A program made the position numbers and the translations under genes. The notes beneath the pieces were generated by a model. It searched no databases. It worked only from the letters and a program-made list of their open reading frames with translations, and had not been told where the DNA came from. A stretch of 62,000 bases of DNA from Phoronis australis (lineage: Eukaryota > Phoronida > Phoronidae), in NCBI GenBank assembly GCA_002633005.1, contig NMRA01000144.1, positions 380,924 through 442,923 of the forward strand, given 5' to 3'. Position 1 is the stretch's first letter, and the number at the start of each line of letters is the position of its first letter. Positions 46,967 through 58,900 of this stretch are shown piece by piece.

Positions 46967-49900
46967 CTAGAAAAAATCCATATATGCAGCAGATTTTTTG
47001 AAATAGTAATCAGTTAAGTCCACAGGACACCAAACCATCTGTTAATTCCTGTTTAGTGTAATGCCATAGATTAAAAACCCCTACATGTGTCGCACCATAA
47101 CAAAACATGTCCCACACACTTTGTAGGATACTGGTTTTAAATGGGTTCAGTCCTCAGAATGACAACTGTTGTTATTCAAGCGACATTCAATATCCATGGA
47201 ATTCTGTATGAAAATCCGGACATGTACTTTGCAGATGGTATTTTTTGAACTAAAAGTCCAACACAAAAACTACTATTTGTCCTTGTGTCCATTTGGCATC
47301 ACCGAATATCATTGAACATATCAATACCAAAGCCATCGAGCTCTCTAATGCATAATTCGCAGGGCACTCTCCTCAAAAACACACTGTAAGAAGAACTTTT
47401 TCTTAAACAAAAGAGTGCATGGAAGAGATTTGCTAATGACTTGTTTGAGTACAGGCTTTTGGTGTCCATTTTTTTCCTGGTGGCTGGTTTGGGGTTAAGG
47501 AACAGACAATTTTCAAATACGCCATGTGGATTTGTATCACGATGGACATCCCGTCTAAATATTATGTGACTGGCACTAGTTAAGAGCACAAAAGCTAATC
47601 ACGTCAAATAATATGGACTGGTTTCTGCTGCTAAACAACATACTCTATCAAAATGAATATCTCGGCCGGACATGCTTTCCACAAGCTACTGATTACACTA
47701 AATTACATGTAAACCAAACCTCTACGCACATGCCATTCGGTGGAGAGTAGTAAGCAAACTAAAACGACTAGAAATACTGGTAAAAGCTATATTGTTTTAG
47801 GAGTAGACACTGTTTGCATTAGTGACAAGCCCCCAGGATAATGCTTCGTGAAACAGGTGAGATCGTCACGCATTATTTATTGACCAAAACCTGGGAGAAT
47901 GCTGATCACTAGAAGTGTCCACTTTTTACTGAGGGTATATTGTACCAATGCTACCTAACCTTGACAATGAAAACACTCTCCTTCTGAGGAACTTTTCCTA
48001 GTCAGATTCGTTATTTCCAGGATAAGAAAAATAGGAAAAATTGCCCGGGACATTCACCTGCGATTAGTGGCAAATTTTGGACACACATCACCGCAAATGA
48101 CCTTGTTAGGTCATTTTATTGGCTTCAGCCACTGCTTTTGCCTACAGAACATCTCAAATAACCCAATTTAAAAACCAGACAGTGCTTTGTGCCACACAAG
48201 ACCAACGCACCGTCTGCAGTATTCAACCTGATGTATTTAGGAGTTGTTAATCTACAGCGACACACAGTCTACCAGTAAACATACAATTCAAGCAGACCTT
48301 GCAAGTTAAGGTCCACAGTGTTATGCTATTCCGCTCAGGTTTAGATGATAAAGAAAAATTGAAGAGATCTCATGGATGGTGAAGTAGCAGTGAAACTTTA
48401 GATGTTAGGAGCAGGTTATCTTGTGAGCTTTGGACAATGTATAGTGACTTAAGAAACTACAATACCCAATTGTCTGCTTTCAGATAATAATTATGGCTAA
48501 AATTACATATTTTCTACTGTACGACTCACTGCAATGCAAAAAATATTTAAAAAGTCAACCACATGGTGACCAATGATAACTTAGCTGTATAGCACAAGAT
48601 ATAAAAAAGAAGAAAAACGTGTACTGGATTTTCAATTTTGCTGGTAATGTAAAATTCCACTTTTCTTCCAGACAATGGACTAAATCAGCGTACAGCAGTT
48701 GCATGATACTAGTTTTACTTCAGTCAAAAATGACTGGAGAAGACTGACCATAGCTAAAGAAAAGTAAGTTGAAACCCCATGCTGCGCCATCTTTAAAACC
48801 CTTGTTTTGGGTCAGGTTTTGGGGTGGAATCTTTCTTTTGGTTCTTCAATACAACAAAATTGGGACAGAACCAAATGGAGGTCACCGATTGTTTCACGAG
48901 AAAGATTTACTGCCCGTGACTGAATCTATTCAAGTTTGAAGTTTACAACATCAGCTTGACCCAGTCAGCACTGAGAAGAACCGTTGAAGACCACGCCCAT
49001 TGCGCTTTCCGTCTCACTGATGTTTTCTCCATCTCACAACATGTGATCAGCTGTTTGGTTGAGCATAGTCTGCCATATAATAAATTAACAAGAAACAAAA
49101 GGAGAAAAATCTTCAACAACCTTACCTTTCGGTAGTCTATGAACATTTCTTTGAATTGTATAAAATCACTGAATGTGAGCAACATTTCGAACACTTCGCC
49201 ATCCAGTTCATCTTTTCTTGACCTAAATGTCAAAAAAGAGGATCGTGTTAACTGTAAAAATTATCATGAAGTGAATGACACTTGCAGCTCACAGGCATGT
49301 ACAGTCAGGCGTCTAGAGGAATCAGAAAATCTATGTAAAACAATGGTAACATAGAGTCCCATCTCCTATCAAAATAAGGGTAATAGTCACTAATAGGGAT
49401 CCCGCATTGTAACGAGCACCAGTTTTCTCCACTGAATGGACATTAAATTCTCAAACCTGGCAACCCTGTAAGTGACTATTGCCAAAATCAGTGCACAGAC
49501 AGCTTAACTACTTTTTAATTTCATGGTATTAGGAAATTTCCTTTTTAAACCTAGCAAGATCACTGGTTTCGGTTTATGTCATTGAATTTAGCAAAACCCT
49601 AATGAAGATTAAGGACTAAGGTTCATTTAGTTCATCATTTATGAATGACATCAACACACAGCAAAGTTGCAAAGATTTTTGCAGTTCACAGATTGACAAA
49701 ATAAGGTTAACAAGTTTATATTACAGGTATGTACAATATCTTCCGAATTTATTTGTAAAAAACACTCAGTTCTGAACCCAAAACACACATATTTTAAACA
49801 ACAAGAACAACACAAAACATTGAAATGCACCCACAACTGCAACACATATCATAAAACTGGCTGCTAGCTGACGCAGAACCCGTTTTTGAGCTTGGCAGAC

Positions 49901-52900
49901 ACAGAGGCATATGCCAAAAAGACTCAAAAATAATACAAATGATAACTAGGGGTGCACAATATGCCACAACCATTCAAAAATGTGTCATCGCCTCCTTTAA
50001 TAACAAAAATCTATTTGCCAAATTTTGAGAAAATCCGCAACTGGGATTTTGTGCTTCAGTTTGATTTTATAAATTTTTATATCTTTTACTCTGTCGTGTC
50101 ATTTTTTGAAACCAATAAACCAACTTTGAGGTTAAATTTGTTAGTTGATTTCTCATGTGCCTTCCAGAAGCTTTGCAGAACATGTCACATGTGACCTCAC
50201 TAGACTCAGTTACCTCATGCTATGTTAGGGACCTTAAACTGGGTTGTATTTTAGTACATCAAGTATATTGTAAATTTGTACCAAAGCATATAATTAATGC
50301 AGGGATTTAGGAGCTCCGAGATGGGTCATTCTCAGATATTCAGCAACTTTGGTCCTGACTTTTTTAAATGGTATTTTTATGAAATAAAAAAATTGAAATT
50401 GGTTTGGTGTTGTTTTATTTTATTGATAACGTGCTAAAGAGACAAAATAAATAGTTTGTGCACATTCGGTGAAAAATTACATGAATATAAGTTGCGTTTT
50501 ATTTACAACGAGCGATTTTGGGGGCGGCCATTTTGTGACATGTTGACAGAGTATTTGTTTCATTATGTTTTTACGCATTCGGGTAGTTTTTTCTCACATT
50601 AAAGTACACCAAACAAAAGAGTAGACATCATATTTGTGGTAGATTCTGCACAGGTGAAAAATAAACATGTTCCAAACAAAAAAAACAAACTTCAAAACGA
50701 GCATTCGCCCATTACGGTGTCGGTCAAAAAAATCGCTCACATCATGTTTATTTTTCTCGGTTAAGAGAACAGTGGGTCAGACTGGATTAAGAACGAAATA
50801 ATTTTTAAAACAGTCATAATTCCACGTCTCATTGTGATCACGTATTTCTATAATCAATAAAAGAAATTTTTAATGCAAATGTCCGTCAAACAATAACGGG
50901 CGCAACTAGAGTCCAAAAACTCACGATTTCGAACAAGTTGAAAGCCTCTGCCATAACACGAGACAAGTGACCTCACTTGTGAAGAACGTCATAACTCTTT
51001 GTGTAAATAGTCGCCGTGGAACGAAGAAGCATGGAAGTGAGTGCTGTCAGTCAAGTCAAATTGACAAGATAACGTCTGCCACACAGCGTAAATGGGTGAA
51101 GATTTGAACAAAAATTGCTAAGAATCGTGCCTTCTTTCACTGTATTCAACGTATTTAGTTGCCATGGAGGATTTTTCATTAAAAATGCTTTTGCATGCTG
51201 CTGCACTGTGCGACTCGGCTGTAACGTTCAGTCCGACGTTAGTTATTGACATCGCCCGGATTTGCCGCTGTGTTCGGACGTTATCCGTTGACATGGTCAA
51301 CAAGGTGTTGTGTCACGGCCGAACATTAACGTATTGTTATAGTAATAGTGCACTGTGATTGATTTTAAAATTTTCTTCCGAACTAGTCTAGGCTTTTTGT
51401 CCTAACAAAACACGGATGTTATGAGAAAAACGAAACCGTAGATATGCTTTTCTTGCAAAATCACGTTGTGGCCGTTATTGTTTGACACTGTATACTTGGA
51501 TTTTCATAACGTCCAACCCGATCTGTTTAAGTTGCTTTGAAAAAATTGCTGTACGCTGAGCTGCAGTACTGATGTTAATGCCTTAGATAGTCCATGCAAC
51601 TAAACCACTGCACAGTACCCTTGCTGACTACAAATTGTATCATGGTGATAATCCTCGATGCTTTGGACGTTACTTTTGACATTCTTTCCATTGGATATAG
51701 TAAGTATTCAATGAAATATTTTAGACGTGTAGGTAGAGGGGGGCATATGCCCCCAATTGTTTGCAGCATTGTGTGCAAAATCCTGATAGCGACTTGGGAA
51801 ATTGTGACTTTAAGGATACAACTGTCTAGTGGGTAAATATTTAATAGTAAATGATGACAATAAAAATCTAACATTTTTTGAAATTCTTCAACACCAATCA
51901 AAATTCTTGTTCATGCAGGCTTGTGTCTTGGTTTTTTTGTGCTATGACCTAAGAAAAATTATTTCATTGTAATTATTCTTTTAGAAATCGAAGTACACAA
52001 TGAGGATTCGTTGTTCTAAAAAAGTGGATGAAAGCTTGTTCTTGTACCAGGCCATTCCCAAAAGGAGAAAGAATTATGATAATATGCTAGATATTGCTTC
52101 ATATTTTATAATAGTTTAGTTCTTGCTATTTTATTGTATCTAAGAAGTCCACGTTTGTTATGTTACTGTAGCTAAATTAGTGTTAATGAATAGATAGTAA
52201 CATGTTACTATGTGTTTTGTTTTTGTTACATAATTGTGAGAGATTCTGGCTAGTGAATGGATGCCCTCCCCTTTTGCAAAGACTTGGGACTTTCTATCAT
52301 GTTCTAGCATACATGGTTTTGACTCCAAAAATATCTCAGAATCAATGAAAAGCAGGAGATAGGCAGAAAGTGTAAAAGAGCTTAGAAAATGATAGGTAGG
52401 GTTACATCCTTTTTCAAATGCCCAAAGTCATTTGGCAATTGAAAAGGAAATTGTAAAGAAAACAGTCAAAGCAACATCTAAAGTTATGAATAAGTAAATA
52501 AAATAAATGAATGCCATTATTTCTAATGAAATGATGAGTTGTTATGCTTTTGAACATGAAAATATTTCAAATTTTCAAACTTGGATGTGAGTTGTGGACG
52601 TTACTATGTCAACATTTGTCAACTGTCAACATGTAACGTCCAAACGTCAACAGAGTATAAAACAAAAAGGTCAGCAATTCTCTGCACAAGCTCTACTGGT
52701 AAGTATTGGCCTAGGACTAATACAAAACCTAATCATGATTTTTTAGTTGCTAATAAAGTTATAATACCATGCCAAAACTATAACATGTCAAAATATGAGT
52801 AACGTCCACAACGCGACATAAGTAATTGAGATAATATTTTTTATTGGAGGAATTCAATTATTATATATATGCTTGTTAGATGGGAACATATGCAATGGAA

Positions 52901-55900
52901 AACATTTGTTATTAAGATTATTTGACAAAACAATCGTATGAAAATTGATGTCAACCATTAAAAAGTAACGTCCGCAACTTTTTATTATAGAATGATAATG
53001 CCAAAATTATATGTAAATTAAAAACCAACTTATCTTCTCAAGTTCAAAGTTGTGAAGAGTAGGCACCAGACTTAGTCATAACGAATAAAAATGGTAATAA
53101 TTATGAAATTTAATTTTTCATGCCCTGTCCCACAATAATTGCTGAATAGCTGAGAATGACCCAGATTTGTTTTGAATAAAATCAAAGTCAGTTTTTCAGT
53201 GGAGTGGAAAAGTAAAAGTAAGGGACATTAGTAAATTGATTGTTGATCAGGCACATTGTTCTTATCATTGAGCGCTATTAATCAGTTTCTTGTGCCATGT
53301 GGGTGCATAGTCTCTTATTTAGTGTGTCAGTTGAACAATACCAAGTACCACTGGCGCACCGGCGCGCCCTAAAATGAACACTGTACCCCGTTGGAAAATT
53401 CGGAAACATTAAAACTGCCAATGTGTACTTACACTAGCTGTTTTGAAAATTCCTCCATTGAAAAGCCTGGCATTCTGGTAATTAACTCTGTTTCTAAATG
53501 TTTTTCTATAAGTTGAGTCTACAATAAAATGTCACAAACAACATTACAACAAGACTGATCGAGAACCGGCTGGCACTCGTCAAAGATGAGCTACATGGAA
53601 CAACACAAGCATAAATTTTAATGTAGATTTGAGATCAAATCAAAATCATAATGTGTAGATTTAATTAATAGTAAGCCAGAACGTCACATCTATACACCAG
53701 CCTTTGTGCTTCTAAGGACATGGCAAAACAACTGCCTTTGATGTTACCTTTAGTAAAATTCAAGACCTTAGAAAGGTACTTTTGTGTTTAATAATAATTA
53801 CTGTTGCCTTGTGGTGTATTTACTATCCAAGGAACAATGGAATGTAGTGTGAACAGACCAGTGAAAGGCCGACATCTTGGCTGTGAGTTGAAAGCCAACA
53901 AATAGGAAATAATGACTACAAAAGTAACTCACATATTCTTTGTGGATGTCTGTGTACACAAACTTGTTTTCTTCGGTGTCTAAATCAAACTCTAAGTAGT
54001 ATTTTTCTAAAAAGTCTTGCTGCATATCTTGAAACATATCATCTGCAAATAGACAACAGAATCAAATATTAAATTAAATTGATAAAAAAGACGTTAAATC
54101 TGTCAATATATTTTATACAGCAGGGTTCGATTTGGCCACCTGCAGGTCATTGATCAGACTTCAGTTTTTGTTTGGTGACCTAGTAAAAATCCAAAGTTGC
54201 CAAAAAAGTCACTAAGCCCATCCGAACACACAGCCAAAATAGTGCAGAAAGTACACAGTTAAGTGTCTAACTCTATACATAATTAAACAATGAAGCGAGT
54301 GAGCAGGACCACTTGCCAATTAACTTGTATGACTAACAATTCATAACTGGTGCGTATTGCTCAAAATGAAATTCTATATATATACTAAACTCTTATACGG
54401 AATGTGAACAAAAATCCTATTTCACCATTTGTAACTCTTGGTTACAAGGATTAATGTTTTGCAGCTTAACTGCTGGTTGCTCTTGTTAACAACTTACCCA
54501 TGATGATATCTTCTATATGACCTACTGTCACATCAAATTTGGTATCTGCTATACTAGAACTGGAAAGCAACATTGAAATAAACTGTAGATAATACAAAAT
54601 TAACACTTGTACTCGGAGTGAATTTTACTATATGAAAGGAAGCAAATGTGAACTCTGGTAGGCAGAGACGAAGCTACGCTAATGATTTTTTTCATTTTAA
54701 AAGTATACTTTCTAAACAATAAAGAACGAAACTGGACTTCATCAATTACTCAAAAACTAGTGGGCAAAACAGAGAATGTGCATTAAAATTTTTGCAACAA
54801 ACTTCCGCAATTCAAGTCCTTTACAGCGTTATATAATCCTCGCCTAGGAAAGACAAAAATAAGGTACTGTGCAGCTATCGTTAGCAATTAACAGCGTAAG
54901 AATTAGAAACAAGAGCAACCCAGAGCACTGAAATACGCCCACCAATGCACCGCAAACTGTATGCTTCTAGGGTTGTTTATTTGGAACATAAAAATGAAAA
55001 ATAGAGGGCGCAAAATACGTCGAATCCATCTGAAGACTGGTATGTGCTTTTGACCAAATTTTATAAAAATCCATTTAAGGAACTTTTGAGAAACCAAGGA
55101 AAACGAAAAAAAAGAAATTGCCACTAGGAGGCCATAGGCGCAAAAAACATAACTGCCACTAAGAGGCGCCACACTAAATGAAGTCGTCGCAAAATCATCG
55201 TCAGACTTCCTCTACACATTAGGAAAATACATGCCAATTTCCACAACCATCCTTAGAGTGGTTTGGTTGACAAAAGGGCACACAGCAAATAACAAGACTC
55301 CAAGACAGTAAAAGTGCCCACAAGGTGGCGCAAAATATGAATCAAACCGAAAACTGGATGATAGCGTCAACTCGCTAATAGTTGCCTATCTGCCAAATTT
55401 TATGAAAATCCATTGAAGACCATTGAAGATACAGAGGTAAAATTAAAAAAACTAAAATTGCCACTAGGGAGCACACCGGTAGTCCGATCCATCCGAAAGT
55501 CGTCCTCGTTTGTTGTCAAGTTCACATAAATACACTTGCTAAATTTAATAAACATCCTGCAGAGGGTTTAGGAGATACAACCATGGGTGTCGGAAAATCA
55601 TCCTTAGCCCTCCTCTTTACATTAGGAGCATACATGCCAATTTCCATAATCATCCTGAGAGTTGTTTGGTTGACAGAGGGGCAGATGCCAAAAACTCGAA
55701 AACAGTAAAAATGGCCACTACTTGACACAAAATGCCTCGAATTCAACCGAAAACCAGAGGATAGTGTCACCTCACTCAAAGATGTCAACCCCAATGATGT
55801 ATGAAGCCTTGTTCAAGACTCGCTGAAGGTTTCGATGTTTTTCTTGCAAACAGAAATGAAATCCTAATACGGTAAGGAATATTACAAGACCAATTCTCCG

Positions 55901-58900
55901 AGAGTAAAAGATGAATTTGATTTCCGTTCTTTAGCCATCTAAACAAGGCAAAAGATAACTTTAACTAATAAACAAACATGTCTTTTCTATGGCAAAACTT
56001 GATTAAGGTCGCAGACATTTTGTTAACTCTGATAATTATCGAAAAAACAAAACTTGAATATTTTGCTGAAAATCCAAAGAAAGATAATACCATTTTGTAA
56101 AATCAAAGACTTTACATAATGTCCTATCATATAATATTGCTTTTCAATTTCAAAAAAAATCTGTCTTAAATATAAGGTAAAAGGCAAAAACACACAGTTG
56201 GCTCTGGTGTGTATGATTCATTTTGAGACTTGCATTAACTGACTTTAAAAGAAAAAGTGAAAAAAGGCATCCAAACACCACGAAACTTATCACAATTCTT
56301 ACCTCTCCCAGGTTGCATTTCGGCTTGTTTTTCGCATTATTGACAAATATCCCACTTAGCTCCGATTCTCATTCTTTGTGCTTACCACCTGCTGTTTTTA
56401 TCCCCCTCAACCTCAGTGCAACAACCCTGTCATCGTGCCGTCTTAGACGGCCCTCTCCCGCTACGCTCCTGCATCCACACAGCATGTTTTGCTTTTCACT
56501 TTATATTCAAAACAGTGGAGGCATGTTCTCAAAAGTGAACAAACATAAGTTATTTTTAATTTGCGTTAGCCATTGTGTCCAAACTGGAGACATATCGCCA
56601 CTTACAACAGTTGGAAATGTCACATACAAAGACTGTTCAGTTGCAGGCTTTCATTTTATGCCAAAGCAAGTTCCTAAAAAGAATCTGTCTTTCACTGCAG
56701 TTCTGAGAAACAATTTCGTTCCAACATACCAGACAGGCATGATGACGGGGTCTTTTTTGCAAACTGAGCAACTAGAAAATACGGCATCACTGACTCGATT
56801 AAAAAAACACAAATCAGAATACTTCTGTTTTGGCCAAATATAATGAAGATAAAATAATGTACTAAAGTTTGACGAGAGATTATAACCCAAACACTTTAAC
56901 TGAAGAGTGGTCTACAATGAGTACACCCACCTGGAGGTGGCCAATTCTTCTTCTTGGAAATCCATTGGCTCATGTTCCTCCTCATGTTCATCACAATCAC
57001 CAGAGCCTAGGCAGGAATAGATTGATGTTAAAAACACAAACGTCTGGCAATTTTTAAAACAAGGGTAATGAAGTTTAAATTCAGCATTCTCCACAGCCCA
57101 AAATGAAATGTAGGCTTCGATTTGGCAAGTACCAGTTCCCATTTTGCGAGCTGAAATTGCTGTTGGCAACCTGAGCTCGAGGCTTACTCGCCAAATGCGA
57201 TTTCAGTTTTTCATTGCTCAACTCGCTAAACACAACCTTATTTTACGACAGTGCCATTCCCACTTGCAAAACGGGTCAACTAACACTTGAAGTAAGAGAA
57301 CAGCAACAAAAAACAACCCGCACACATGGCTCAGCGCCAGTCAACTTTTGTCGCCATCTGTCAATCTTGTTTCAAAATCCACAGGTCCTGGAATAATAAC
57401 ACTTGAACAGCGACTCCTACACAGGCAAGTGAGTGATTCTCTAGAAGTCGTGAATTTCGACAAAGTGAGATTTGAGCGTCTGTGGTTTCCTCATCTTCTT
57501 TTCATGACAACAGCGAAAGAATCTGCTGTGCACAAAAGACTGTTTGCTATTTAACTGCAACTAGTGATGGTTTACGTTTTCAAAAGGATTCACCAAAAAT
57601 ATTACAGTACTTCAGTGACGCAGCTGCTATCTTCTCCCCCTATCGCCAGAAATTTTGAGCGCCACATCTCCCCCCCTCCCCCCCCCCCCAGCAATGTCAC
57701 AAAGCCTCAAGCCACCTTTCACCCGTCACTACGGTTTGCATCGTCCCTCGGTGTGGTCTGCCCTCACACACTGGAGTGTAGCTCCTCACTTTCGGGACAC
57801 GGTCTGGAGAGAACCCCCCTCCCCCCAACTATGCTGCGGCAGTATCCAGTTGTGTCATAAAGATTGTAAATCATGGACTGATAGTTCACGATAAAATGTG
57901 CATTGACGAAACTTCATAATTCAGTCCAACCTTCAAGCGAAATTGGACAATGAAAAATATAATAAATCTAATTTTACCTTTAGGAAAAGTCTGTATCAAT
58001 TGACAACGACTTAAAAATGCAACTTACAATTCTGAATATTTTAAAGGGGAAGAACTTGACTGTTTCAAATTTGAAAAAGACATCGTGAATGGCTATATGC
58101 CAATCACATTTTGTTATTTGTACTTAATTTAATAAAGATCTATTTATAAAAAACAGCTTTCGAGTTGCAGAATTGTTTGAGAAACCTCCTTCAAAACAAG
58201 CTTGAAACATAAGATTTACTTTAAGTTTTGAGGCATGTTGACAAGATTTCTCAGAAATATAACCGAGCAACGCACGCCTTTTCGAGCGACGTACGCCTTT
58301 TCCGCATCACTTACTATGCAAGGGGTGGCAACTGTCTGTTTTGCGCCTTTATTATGCTGTTGATTTGTCTTTCAAACAAGAATTGCATTTATAAAAGACG
58401 TATGTAAATGGAGAATGAAAATGTTTTAATCCAAGGTGTTTAGTAAGTTACCGCGGACAACAGGACCGTTTCAGGGAGACAAGACAGTGTGTAAATCTCA
58501 GGAAAGATTGTTAGCACCTATACATCTCAGTGCAGTTCTGTGAGTGCAGACAGTGTAAGTACTTCGGGAAACGCGTACATACATAGCACGATGATAGATG
58601 TTTAGTAGCAAGAATCATGTTTGTAAGTATCGTACAGTGGACGTGCTATGGCAACAGCATGCCAATAGCAGATAAGGTATGATAGCTTGTCGCACCGAGA
58701 TCATGACTGGCGTAGTCATGAGCAGACAAATAAAATGGGTCCGCGTTGTATAGACAAAACCATCAATTGTAGCCCTGACTCTAAGAAAACTGTGGCAATT
58801 CTGAAAAAAGCGCTCTATTCCAACACGACTGATCACAAAGTTGTTGAATACAACGGATTGATAGGTATGCTTACTTTATAAATAACGTAAGAAGTTAATG

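Noticed and set aside
48943-49125. Read-through of ARL2BP exon 6 as the protein's C-terminus
   Set aside because: A proper donor ends the exon at 49126, and the family tail (DKEGKTVDLTSG) is found in exon 7 at 46966.
56223-56843. 206-codon frame as a gene
   Set aside because: No start-codon support at its 5' end, no domain, no splice partners, and it is antisense within an ARL2BP intron. Kept only as a low-confidence note.
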